From NCBI GenBank assembly GCA_964392945.1, contig CAYMSH010000180.1, positions 1 to 12,283 of the forward strand: a stretch of DNA of 12,283 nucleotides. The letters are read 5' to 3'. This document shows, piece by piece, positions 1 to 7,260 of the stretch; the stretch's first letter is position 1, and each line of letters opens with the position of its first letter. The translations under genes and the position numbers were made by a program. A model generated the notes under the pieces. The model ran no database searches. It saw nothing but the letters and a program-made list of their open reading frames with translations, and was not told the DNA's origin. The stretch is from BS750m-G57 sp964392945 (lineage in GTDB: Bacteria > Planctomycetota > Phycisphaerae > SM23-33).

Positions 1-609
1 CATCAGCTTCGGATGATGGTACCCGCAAATGTGACGGTTGAGCTTACCCTTGTAGGCGCCCCAGACCCACTCCAGCCCGGCCGCGTAGCTCTTGAATCGC
101 CCGCGAAGATCGATCTTAACCGGGATTCTCAGCTTCGCAGCCAGTTGCGGCGTCGCCAGGATCAGGTCCTCGCATGCCCCAACGTTCGCGGCCAGCAGCC
201 GGCTGCGATAGAGCTTCGGATCCGGGGCGATCGCGCCTTTGAAGGCGCCTCGATACGTAACGAACAGCGATCGCCAGTCGCTGACCGTATCGTAACCGTC
301 GATATGCTTTGCCTTCACGTGCCAGTCAAGCCAACGTTGATCTTCGGCGCCTAGGCTGATCCAGAATCGCGGTTGTTTGCGGCTAACCAGGGCCTGCAGG
401 CTCCAGAGTGCGATTTTCTCCTCGCGTTTGCATTTGCGTGCGTCAACGACCAGGAGCCGCCGCGCCGGCGGTTTGGATTTGGGCAGATATGTATCGCCCC
501 AGGGCCGCCGCTCCGGCTTGTATGCAAGCCCGCCCGGCTCGGCCCGCGCCGAAACTGCGAGTAGAACGATACAGGCGACAGGAATTACGATTCGCAAGAT
601 TCTCTTCAT
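1..609 (-). CDS. GxGYxYP-like secreted protein, N-terminal part (runs off left edge)
   Basis: The reading frame is open from an ATG at 609 to the window edge, 203 codons without a stop, so the C-terminal part is missing. It starts with a signal peptide: MKR, a hydrophobic stretch of about residues 6-20, then SARA before EPGG, a plausible signal peptidase I site near residue 23. The mature part resembles the N-terminal domain of the GxGYxYP family (putative glycoside hydrolases) by its pattern: LLVVDAR at 52-58, then LWSLQALVSRKQPRFWI at 68-84 and a WLDW motif near 92-95. That family typically has 'sLQGlvNrkkPriy' here. The identification comes from memory of the family pattern; the GxGYxYP motif itself would lie outside the window. 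It follows the sulfatase at 641-2080 by 31 nt, with only a weak AGGA about 11 nt before the start, so it is probably the fourth gene of the operon. An envelope role in polysaccharide breakdown is inferred. Confidence 0.72.
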   Translation of the reverse strand, partial: MKRILRIVIPVACIVLLAVSARAEPGGLAYKPERRPWGDTYLPKSKPPARRLLVVDARKCKREEKIALWSLQALVSRKQPRFWISLGAEDQRWLDWHVKAKHIDGYDTVSDWRSLFVTYRGAFKGAIAPDPKLYRSRLLAANVGACEDLILATPQLAAKLRIPVKIDLRGRFKSYAAGLEWVWGAYKGKLNRHICGYHHPKLM

Positions 610-640
610 GTGGCGGATGATCCTGACGACAGATGGCGTG

Positions 641-2080
641 TTATGATCGACTGGCGGGTTTGATCGTCGGCGGTTTCTCGCCGGCTGCGATCATGCGACG
701 CGTGAGTGTTGCGGCGAGTTCCTTTCGGACCGCGGCGTGTTTGGGATCGGCGATCAGGTTGTTGCGTTCGTGAGGATCGGCCTGGAGATCGTAGAGAAAG
801 TCTTCTACGTAGGCGTCGTTTGCAGGCGATTTTCCGCGACGGTTCCGGGCGCGGACCGAATACTTCCATCGCTTCGTCCTGATCGCCCTGCCGGTTTGCG
901 ATTCGCTGATCTGGACGAATACTTCTTTGGGCCAGTCCTTCGCCGATCCGTCGGCCAGGGTTTGCAGGGGGCGTCCCTGGAGGTAATCCGGCAGGTTGGC
1001 GCCGCCTGCTTTCAGGATCGTCGGCGTAAGGTCCACGAGCGAGACCATGTTGTCGATCACCTTTCCGCCGGCGAAGCCCGGCCCGCAGGCGATCAGCGGC
1101 GTGCGGATGGAGTTGTCGTGACACGAGCGTTTGTACTCGCCGTTTCGCGTGCGGAAATGGCAGGAGTGATCCGTTGTGTAGAGCACCACGGTGTTGTCGG
1201 CCATGCCGAGACGTTTGAGTTCGGCGCGCATGCGCCCGACGTTGTCATCCAGCGACGCGCAGCAGCCGAGGTAGTCGGGCATCTCCTTTTTCCAGTCGCC
1301 CCTGGTCCCGACAAGATCGCCCGGGACGCGGTAATCCTTGTACTTTGTTTTCGACCCTCGCGGGCCCTGAAAACAGCGACGATCGTTCTGGTGATGCGGT
1401 TCAATGAACGATACGAACAGGAAGAACGGCTTAGCCTGGCCCTTTCGCGAGCGGATAAACTCGATCGCCCAGTCGGTCTGTGCATCGACGCGGTACCTGG
1501 CTTTGGCGAACTGGCGCTTCTTCCCGTCGTTGTCGAACATGTGTCCTTCGTATGCGCGGGATGTGAATTCGAGCACATCCGCGGCCAGCCAGAAATCCTT
1601 GTACCCGCCCCGCCGCTCCGGCGGCACGGGCTTCGTGCGACAGTTAAACGCCTTGACGCCCTGAGAGTTTCCACGGTCCGACGCCAGGTGCCACTTGCCG
1701 AGATAGCCCACGTGGTAACCGGCGTCCGAAAGCAGGTGCGCCATGGTCTTCTCGGTCTGCGGCAGGGAAATACCGTTTGTATGGCAACCGGTCTGCGAGG
1801 CGAACTTCCCGGTCTGCAGCGCAGCACGCGCCGGCCCGCATACCGGCTGGCAGGTAAACGAGTTTTCAAACCGCACGCCGTCGGCGGCCATCTTGTCGAG
1901 GTTCGGCGTCAAGCCCTTGAAGATCGGCGATCCGTAGCATTCGACGCTGTCGGCCCGTTGCTGGTCGCTGAATATGAAAAGTATGTTAGGCCGCTTCGCC
2001 GCCGCGGCATGCCCCGTGGCGGCGATCAGCCCAACGCCAGCGGCCAGCCCGGCGGTCTTGAGAAACTCTCGACGTTTCAT
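641..2080 (-). CDS. Tat-exported sulfatase (alkaline-phosphatase-like superfamily)
   Basis: A 479-residue type I sulfatase, expected to hydrolyse sulfate esters of a polysaccharide or other organic sulfate outside the cytoplasm. The N-terminus is a Tat signal (MKRREFLK, then a hydrophobic Ala/Gly stretch to about residue 27). The active-site motif is C81-G-P-A-R85, where the Cys would be converted to formylglycine. Other expected residues are visible: metal ligands D39-Q40, GKWH with K129 and H131, the EPHH histidines at 229-230, and D304-H305. The D-Q and D-H pairs replace the D-D and D-N of the two neighbouring sulfatases, so this one belongs to a different subfamily. Length is normal. Its ATG overlaps the upstream stop as ATGA, which implies translational coupling. 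The purine-rich end of the upstream gene (AAGGGAAAGAAGAG) supplies the ribosome site. The substrate cannot be read from the sequence. Confidence 0.93.
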   Translation of the reverse strand: MKRREFLKTAGLAAGVGLIAATGHAAAAKRPNILFIFSDQQRADSVECYGSPIFKGLTPNLDKMAADGVRFENSFTCQPVCGPARAALQTGKFASQTGCHTNGISLPQTEKTMAHLLSDAGYHVGYLGKWHLASDRGNSQGVKAFNCRTKPVPPERRGGYKDFWLAADVLEFTSRAYEGHMFDNDGKKRQFAKARYRVDAQTDWAIEFIRSRKGQAKPFFLFVSFIEPHHQNDRRCFQGPRGSKTKYKDYRVPGDLVGTRGDWKKEMPDYLGCCASLDDNVGRMRAELKRLGMADNTVVLYTTDHSCHFRTRNGEYKRSCHDNSIRTPLIACGPGFAGGKVIDNMVSLVDLTPTILKAGGANLPDYLQGRPLQTLADGSAKDWPKEVFVQISESQTGRAIRTKRWKYSVRARNRRGKSPANDAYVEDFLYDLQADPHERNNLIADPKHAAVRKELAATLTRRMIAAGEKPPTIKPASRS

Positions 2081-3552
2081 TTGCTCTTCTTTCCCTTGCG
2101 GCGTTTGGGTCTTCCGCTCCCAGGTTTATAGTTCGGGTCGTACTTCGGGTTCTTCTCCGTCGGCACGGGCGCCTTGGTCTCTGTGCGCCATTGCAGCATT
2201 ATCGCGTAGAGTTCCTTGGTCTTGTCGGGCATCTTTTCGGCGAGATTGTTTCGCTCGCCGAGATCGTCTTTCAGGTTATACAACTCCAGCCCACCGTCCT
2301 CGAAATACTCGTGAAGCTTCCAGTCGCCGGCGCGCACCACGCAGCCGGGCCGCGTGCGGAACAGAGGGTCTCGCGATTCGTCGGCTCCGCTGTAGCTCTG
2401 CAGGTATATCGGGAAGTGCCAGAACAGCGAGCGATCCTTCAACTTGCCGCTCTGCGTTAGAAGCGGCATCAGGCTCACGCCGTCAAGCAGTTTGCCTTCG
2501 GGCTTTTTGGCGCCTGCAGCCTCCAGCAGCGTCGGATAGAAATCGATCCCGATAACCGGCGTGTCGCATTTGGAGCCCGCTTTGATCTTCGCCGGCCAGC
2601 GCACCACAAGCGGTTCGCGAATGCCGCCTTCGTAATACGAACCCTTTCCCGCTCGGGCCGGAGCCTGGGAGGATATCTTGGTGATCCCGCCGTTGTCCGA
2701 CGTGAAGATAACGATCGTGTTTTCCCGCAGGCCGAGTGCGTCGATCTTTTTCATCAGGCGGCCGATATTGGTGTCGGCGCTTTCGATCATCGCCGCGTAC
2801 GTGGCGTGTCCCTGGCCGCCGGCGGGGCCTTTGGCTTTGTATTTGGCGGTGATGTCCTTCGGAGCCTGGATCGGCGTGTGGACCGAGAAGTACGGTAGAT
2901 AAAGGAAGAAGGGACGGGCCTTGTTGGTCTCGACAAACTTGATCGCCTCGGTGGTCAGGCGATAGGGAAGGTGCTCGCCTTTGGGCCCGTCGCTCAGCGT
3001 TTTGTTCCTGTACGGGCTGAAATAACTGCGCGGGCTGCCTGCGGTGGTTCCCGCTACGTTCACGTCGAAACCTTGTGTTTTCGGATCGGCTCCGAGATGC
3101 CATTTGCCCATCGTGGCGTTTATGTAACCCGCAGGCTTCAGCGCCTCGGCGAGGGTCACATTGTCGTCAGGCAGGTCGGTGCGGTTTTTCGTTGGGATCA
3201 GCTTCCGTGTTTTCACGTTGCCCCGGGCCGAACTAGCGACAGTATACACGCCGTGTCGCGGGCCGTACTGGCCCGACATCACGCACGCGCGGCTAGGTGC
3301 GCAATTGGCTGCGTTCGAGTAGGCGTTTGTGAACACCATACCCTCTGAAGCCAGTTTGTCGAGGTTCGGGGTCTCGTAGAACTTCGAGCCCATAAACGCG
3401 ACATCTTTCCAGCCCAGATCGTCCATATTGATGAAAACGATATTCGGACGAGTCGGTTTATCCGCCCCCCCCGCGGCCCGCGGCAAAACGGCGGCCGCCG
3501 CAGCCAACGATGCGGCTTTCAGGAAATCGCGACGCTTGATGTTATGACCCAT
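2077..3552 (-). CDS. Tat-exported sulfatase (arylsulfatase A-like)
   Basis: A 491-residue type I sulfatase. A Tat motif (KRRDFLK, R7-R8) precedes an Ala-rich hydrophobic stretch to about residue 24. The catalytic motif is C84-A-P-S-R88, with C84 the formylglycine precursor. Metal and sulfate-binding residues match the family: D44-D45, K150 and H152 in GKWHLG, H225 in VHTPIQ, D286-N287 in SDNGG, and K303. It ends in a strongly basic tail (about residues 478-491). The nearest relative in the window is the sulfatase at 3556-5028, with shared blocks VHTPIQA, TYAAM, SDNGG and a C-terminal NYKP, so the two look like old tandem duplicates. Only 3 nt separate its ATG from the upstream stop, and its own TGA overlaps the next ATG by 4 nt. 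It should act in the periplasm or at the cell surface on sulfated glycans; the exact substrate is unknown. Confidence 0.94.
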   Translation of the reverse strand: MGHNIKRRDFLKAASLAAAAAVLPRAAGGADKPTRPNIVFINMDDLGWKDVAFMGSKFYETPNLDKLASEGMVFTNAYSNAANCAPSRACVMSGQYGPRHGVYTVASSARGNVKTRKLIPTKNRTDLPDDNVTLAEALKPAGYINATMGKWHLGADPKTQGFDVNVAGTTAGSPRSYFSPYRNKTLSDGPKGEHLPYRLTTEAIKFVETNKARPFFLYLPYFSVHTPIQAPKDITAKYKAKGPAGGQGHATYAAMIESADTNIGRLMKKIDALGLRENTIVIFTSDNGGITKISSQAPARAGKGSYYEGGIREPLVVRWPAKIKAGSKCDTPVIGIDFYPTLLEAAGAKKPEGKLLDGVSLMPLLTQSGKLKDRSLFWHFPIYLQSYSGADESRDPLFRTRPGCVVRAGDWKLHEYFEDGGLELYNLKDDLGERNNLAEKMPDKTKELYAIMLQWRTETKAPVPTEKNPKYDPNYKPGSGRPKRRKGKKSK

Positions 3553-3555
3553 GGG

Positions 3556-5028
3556 CTATTTCTTCTTTCGTTTCTTGGGCTTCTGCCGGGGTTTGTAATT
3601 CGGGTTCGGCTGCGGCATCTTGGCGCCTTGCTTCTTGAGCGCCGCGGCGAGTTTGGCGTCGAGTTCCTTGACCTTCTTCGGCATATCGGGCGCGAGGTCC
3701 TTTGTCTCGCCGAGATCTTCGGCGAGATTGAACAGTTCGAACTCCGGCTTGCCGGCGTATCGCTTGAGCAGCTTCCAGTCGCCGGCGCGAATGATGCTGT
3801 ACGGCGGGATCCCTCGCCCGCGGAAGTGCGGGAAGTGCCAGTAGATCGCATCGCGTTTCAGTTTGCCCGATTGCTTCAGCAGCGGCGTGAGGTCCTCGCC
3901 GTCGATCTCCCGACCTGCTGGCGTCTTGATCCCCACAGTCGTGCAGATCGTCGGCATGAAGTCAACGCTTATCACGGGAGTCTCGCAGACGCTTCCGGGC
4001 TTGATGTATCCCGGCATGCGGAAAATGTACGGTACGCGAATTCCGCCTTCGTAGGGGTATCCCTTGCCCGAACGCAGCGGTTTGTTATTCGTGGGCCCGA
4101 GCAGTCCGCCGTTGTCGGAACTGAAGATCACAAGCGTCTCTTCAGCGAGTTTCAGTTCGTCCAGCACGGCCATGACCTTGCCGACAGCATCGTCGACAGA
4201 TTCAACCATCGCGGCGTACGTAGCGTTCTTCTGGTTGGTCGTCGGCTTGGGTTTGTACTTGGCGATGAGATCCTTCTTGGCCTGAATCGGCGTATGGACC
4301 GCGTAGTTGGCCAGGTACAGGAAGAACGGTTTGTCCTTGTTGGCGCGGATGAAACCGACCGCCTCGTCGCCTTCGCGGTCGGTGAGGTACTCACCTTCCT
4401 TTCGCGGCTTGAGGGTGGGAATGTCTTTGAGGCGCCCGTTCTTGTACGGGTCGAAGTAGCTGGGGGGCTGGCCGTAGTCGCAGCCGCCGAAGTTCAGATC
4501 GAACCCCTGCTTGTCGGGATACTGATCGTCGGGGCCAAGATGCCACTTGCCGATATGGCATGAAGCGTAGCCGGCCGGCTTGAGCACTTCTGCGATGGTA
4601 ACTTCGTCGCTTTCCATCCACAGCGCGTTCCTGGGGCACTTGACTGGTCCGTTGCCGACGTATCCCGAGGGATTCTTCTTGTCGGCCGGGATCTTGCCGC
4701 CCTGGAAACGTGCGCGGATCCAGTCGGTAACGCCGAGCCTCGCGGGATAGCGCCCCGTCATGACGGCCGCTCGCGTGGGCGAACAGACGGCGCATGCAGC
4801 GTAACCGTTAGTAAACTTCATACCGCCGGCCGCCAGCTTGTCTATATTCGGCGTCTCGTAATATTTGCTGCCGAAACAGCCAAGGTCCGTCCAGCCCAGA
4901 TCGTCGACAAGGATCAGTACAACGTTCGGTTTGCGTTTGGCTTTGGCCCCAAAAGCCGACACGTTGCCAGCCAATACAGTCGCCGCGGCGCCAAGCCCTA
5001 CGGTCTTAAAGAAATCGCGTCTGTTCAC
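3556..5028 (-). CDS. Tat-exported sulfatase, first gene of the operon, GTG start
   Basis: A 490-residue type I sulfatase. The start is GTG at 5028: it places the Tat motif NRRDFFK (R3-R4) at the very N-terminus and is preceded by AAAGGAAA about 6 nt upstream. The formylglycine site is C82-S-P-T-R86. Other conserved residues are D42-D43 (VDDLGW), K161 and H163 (GKWHLG), H245 (VHTPIQ), D305-N306 (SDNGG) and K322 (SGKGYPYEGG). The protein ends with NPNYKP followed by a Lys/Arg-rich tail (about 481-490). The SPTRAAVMTGRYPARLGV block is typical of planctomycete and Bacteroidetes sulfatases of the arylsulfatase A type. As the first gene of the operon it should set the expression level of the downstream sulfatases. 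No maturase (formylglycine-generating enzyme or anSME) lies in the window, so maturation must come from elsewhere. Confidence 0.94.
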   Translation of the reverse strand: MNRRDFFKTVGLGAAATVLAGNVSAFGAKAKRKPNVVLILVDDLGWTDLGCFGSKYYETPNIDKLAAGGMKFTNGYAACAVCSPTRAAVMTGRYPARLGVTDWIRARFQGGKIPADKKNPSGYVGNGPVKCPRNALWMESDEVTIAEVLKPAGYASCHIGKWHLGPDDQYPDKQGFDLNFGGCDYGQPPSYFDPYKNGRLKDIPTLKPRKEGEYLTDREGDEAVGFIRANKDKPFFLYLANYAVHTPIQAKKDLIAKYKPKPTTNQKNATYAAMVESVDDAVGKVMAVLDELKLAEETLVIFSSDNGGLLGPTNNKPLRSGKGYPYEGGIRVPYIFRMPGYIKPGSVCETPVISVDFMPTICTTVGIKTPAGREIDGEDLTPLLKQSGKLKRDAIYWHFPHFRGRGIPPYSIIRAGDWKLLKRYAGKPEFELFNLAEDLGETKDLAPDMPKKVKELDAKLAAALKKQGAKMPQPNPNYKPRQKPKKRKKK

Positions 5029-5083
5029 TGTTATTTCCTTTTGTTTGTGAAACGCTGGTTTTCATGGATACCGGCTGGTGAAA

Positions 5084-5112
5084 TTGCCTTCACACAACCG
5101 AAGAGTTATAAT
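5084..5112 (+). promoter_or_regulatory. Sigma70-type promoter for the PIN-TRAM gene
   Basis: A perfect TATAAT (5107-5112) lies 17 nt downstream of TTGCCT (5084-5089), which matches four of six TTGACA positions. Transcription would start near 5119, giving a leader of about 50 nt before the ATG at 5169. No comparably good promoter was found for the divergent sulfatase operon, although TATAAC-type -10 boxes occur on the other strand in the same AT-rich stretch. Prediction from motif match only. Confidence 0.55.
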
Positions 5113-5115
5113 ACC

Positions 5116-5123
5116 GTTATAAC
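5116..5123. promoter_or_regulatory. Palindrome GTTATAAC at the predicted start site, possible operator
   Basis: GTTATAAC is a perfect 8-bp palindrome covering the predicted transcription start. GTTATAAT occurs 11 bp upstream (5105-5112, overlapping the -10 box) and TTCATAAC just downstream (5125-5132). Three similar half-sites about one helical turn apart in a divergent intergenic region could bind a regulator, but AT-rich promoter DNA gives such patterns by chance. Confidence 0.25.
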
Positions 5124-5168
5124 ATTCATAACACTATTATCCCAGATACATAAACTCACGGGGCAATT

Positions 5169-6353
5169 ATGGTATTGCACGTAGTCCGATTGGTCTTCGT
5201 TCTATTGGTCTTGGCGATTACTGTTTCGTTCGCTTTTCAGGAAGCGATATATTCAGCCGGCTCCAGATTCATCACCCTTTATATACTTACTCCGACGGTT
5301 CTGGCCCTGGCCGCAGTAATCGCCGACATGTTCTGGCGGAAGAAGCGACTGGCCGAACTCAGCGGTCTGTTCTTCGGCGTACTGGCCGGAATGGTCATCG
5401 CCTTCATGCTGACGCTGCTGGTTGACCTGGTTATGGCTCTGTTCCCGGTCCCGCAGGAAGTGTCGCATCCGGGCCTGCTGCCGGAGGGCGCAAGCAATGT
5501 GGAGATCATCGAGCATACCGCCGACGAAAAAGCCTACAACGAATACGCCGCACACATCCGTACCGTGCAGCTTCTCAAACTGCTGCTGGGCGCCGCATCA
5601 GTGTACGTCTGCGTCAGCTTCGTACTGCAGACCAGGGACGACTTCAGGTTCATCGTACCGTATGTCGAATTCGCAAAAGAATCACGCGGCGCCAGACCAC
5701 TGCTGCTGGACACCTCTGTGATAATCGACGGAAGAATCAGCGGAATCGCAGAGACCGGGATACTCGAATCGGAGATAATCGTGCCGCGCTTCGTCCTGGC
5801 CGAACTGCAGACCATCGCCGACAGCAACGACAAACTCAAACGCAATCGAGGCCGCAGAGGGCTCGATATCCTCAAAACCCTGCAGGACTGCGGCGCCATT
5901 AGAATCAGGATTGACGAATCACGCATGCCGGAAGTCGAAGCAGCACGCGACGTCGACGCAAAACTCGTGGCGATGGCCGATCACCTCAACGGGCGAGTCG
6001 TCACAAATGATTTCAACCTCAATAAAGTCGCACAACTGCGAGGCGTAGACGTAATCAACGTAAATGACTTAGCCAACGCACTTAAGCCCGTGGCGCTTCC
6101 CGGCGAAACGATGTGGGTCAAAATAATAAAGAGCGGCGAACAGGCCGGGCAAGGCGTCGGATACCTCGACGACGGTACAATGATAGTAGTTGAACAGGGC
6201 CGAGACCATATCGGCAGAGAAACCGCTATCGCCGTAACGAGCGTGATGCAGACATCCGCCGGGCGAATGATATTCGGCTCAGTCGATTCGGAGAAGACAT
6301 TCGCACCAAAACGCGGTCAGCAGGCCGATTCGGCCGCGGACGAAAAAAAATAG
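5169..6353 (+). CDS. Membrane-anchored PIN-TRAM domain protein (YacL family)
   Basis: 394 residues. Four membrane segments (about 5-24, 34-54, 64-94 and 133-154) come before a cytoplasmic PIN domain (about 176-300) and a C-terminal TRAM-like domain (about 305-375), the layout of Bacillus YacL. The acidic residues expected of an active PIN nuclease are present: D181 and D187 in DTSVIIDGR, E212 in LAEL, D263 in VDAKLVAMA and D281 in VTNDFN. The basic RKKR after segment 2 fits an N-in topology, leaving residues 95-132 outside as an acidic, Pro/His-containing loop. PIN domains are usually Mg2+-dependent RNases and TRAM domains bind RNA, so a membrane-tethered RNA nuclease is inferred; the substrate is not known. 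The start ATG sits about 5 nt after GGGG. The gene probably heads a two-gene operon with the kinase-like gene 97 nt downstream. Confidence 0.9.
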   Translation: MVLHVVRLVFVLLVLAITVSFAFQEAIYSAGSRFITLYILTPTVLALAAVIADMFWRKKRLAELSGLFFGVLAGMVIAFMLTLLVDLVMALFPVPQEVSHPGLLPEGASNVEIIEHTADEKAYNEYAAHIRTVQLLKLLLGAASVYVCVSFVLQTRDDFRFIVPYVEFAKESRGARPLLLDTSVIIDGRISGIAETGILESEIIVPRFVLAELQTIADSNDKLKRNRGRRGLDILKTLQDCGAIRIRIDESRMPEVEAARDVDAKLVAMADHLNGRVVTNDFNLNKVAQLRGVDVINVNDLANALKPVALPGETMWVKIIKSGEQAGQGVGYLDDGTMIVVEQGRDHIGRETAIAVTSVMQTSAGRMIFGSVDSEKTFAPKRGQQADSAADEKK

Positions 6354-6450
6354 AATAACTGCTCGCACACTTGGCGCACCGTACTAATACTATTAAACTT
6401 ATCGAAGCACAACATCGGTTTGAACCGAGCCGATTCAAGGGATACTTCTG

Positions 6451-7143
6451 ATGGCCAAGGCGTCGCTTTCGAAACACATGAAGGAAGACCTCAGCGGAGT
6501 CGAGGAAGATCCGGCCAATATCGGCCCGTTCATAACCATCTCCAGACAATTCGGTTGCCATGGGTTCTCTGTAGGCCTGCTGCTGCTGGACCTGCTGAAC
6601 GAAGGTGCCGATCCCGACGAGAGTTGGAAGATCTATCATCGCGAGATTCTCACGCGACTGGCTACTGAAACGGACATGGCCGAAGATATCCTGGACCGCC
6701 AGCGCCGCGCTCGGCCCAGACTGGTAGCCGGATTCTTCAAATCCCTTGGTAAAAAGAGAGTTCCCAGCGGAATGCAGATCCGCAACGAGATCACCACAAT
6801 CATTCGCGGTCTGGCGATCGAAGGCCGAGCGATCCTTATCGGCCAGGGAAGCTCCGGCGCCACAATGGATCTGCCCAACGGGCTGTCGATCCGCCTCGAA
6901 GCGCCTGAAGACTGGCGAGTCAAACAGGTTGCTTTCCGCGACGGACTGACGGAGACGCAGGCGAGAATGAGAATTCGCGCCAAGGAACGCGAACGCGAGT
7001 ACCTCAGAAAACTCTACCGAGCCAAATTCCGCAGGACACCTGCGTTCAACCTTATGTACGACTGCTCGGAATTCTCGCTGGCCCAGGTCGCACAGCAGAT
7101 CGTATATGCCTTGAAACTAAAAGGTCACATCCCCAAGCGATAA
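6451..7143 (+). CDS. Cytidylate kinase-like family protein with altered P-loop
   Basis: A 230-residue protein of the cytidylate-kinase-like (Cytidylate_kin2) type. Recognisable blocks are FITISRQFG at 27-35, WKIYHREIL near 59-67 in the position of the family's 'D..ll..ia' region, RAILIGQGSS at 126-135, the NMP-binding-like LPNGLSIRLEAPEDWRVKQV at 141-160, then an Arg-rich lid-like helix (RIRAKEREREYLRKLY, 174-189). Family members are usually annotated as nucleotide kinases. Here the loop after SRQFG reads C36-H37-G38-F39-S40 rather than the usual Gly-rich S-G-G, and no Lys follows, so catalytic activity is uncertain. The ATG at 6451 has AAGGGA 8 nt upstream. It is probably co-transcribed with the PIN-TRAM gene; a weak independent promoter in 6354-6450 cannot be excluded. 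It is distinct from the canonical CMP kinase Cmk. Confidence 0.8.
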   Translation: MAKASLSKHMKEDLSGVEEDPANIGPFITISRQFGCHGFSVGLLLLDLLNEGADPDESWKIYHREILTRLATETDMAEDILDRQRRARPRLVAGFFKSLGKKRVPSGMQIRNEITTIIRGLAIEGRAILIGQGSSGATMDLPNGLSIRLEAPEDWRVKQVAFRDGLTETQARMRIRAKEREREYLRKLYRAKFRRTPAFNLMYDCSEFSLAQVAQQIVYALKLKGHIPKR

Positions 7144-7260
7144 ACGCGTCCCCTCTTTACGTATGAAGAAGCGAATGCGACGATTATCCATAACCGCCGC
7201 ACGCGCAACCCACTTGTATCGAACTAAATGTCTCGACAGCGCCCGAGTACCGTCATGTAA
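7144..7260. other. Convergent intergenic region, no recognisable element
   Basis: This 117-nt space separates the kinase-like gene from the convergently transcribed Tyr/Ser/Gly-rich gene. I looked for a bidirectional terminator and found no stable GC stem followed by a T run, and no open frame of note. Confidence 0.5.

Noticed and set aside
737..2131. A 464-codon open frame on the plus strand, opposite the first sulfatase
   Set aside because: It lies wholly antisense to a sulfatase with all catalytic residues intact. Its product has no recognisable motif, and long antisense frames are common in GC-rich genes.
3544..4563. A 339-codon open frame on the plus strand, opposite the sulfatase at 3556-5028
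   Set aside because: Antisense shadow of a well-supported sulfatase, with no domain and no ribosome site tied to it.
6343..6350. An A8 run just before the stop of the PIN-TRAM gene, a possible slippage site
   Set aside because: Slippage here would only change the last residues after the TRAM domain, and there is no downstream domain to gain.
6371..6399. TTGGCG with a TAAACT box as a promoter for the kinase-like gene
   Set aside because: The -10 match is weak (four of six), and the short gap after the PIN gene makes read-through the simpler explanation.
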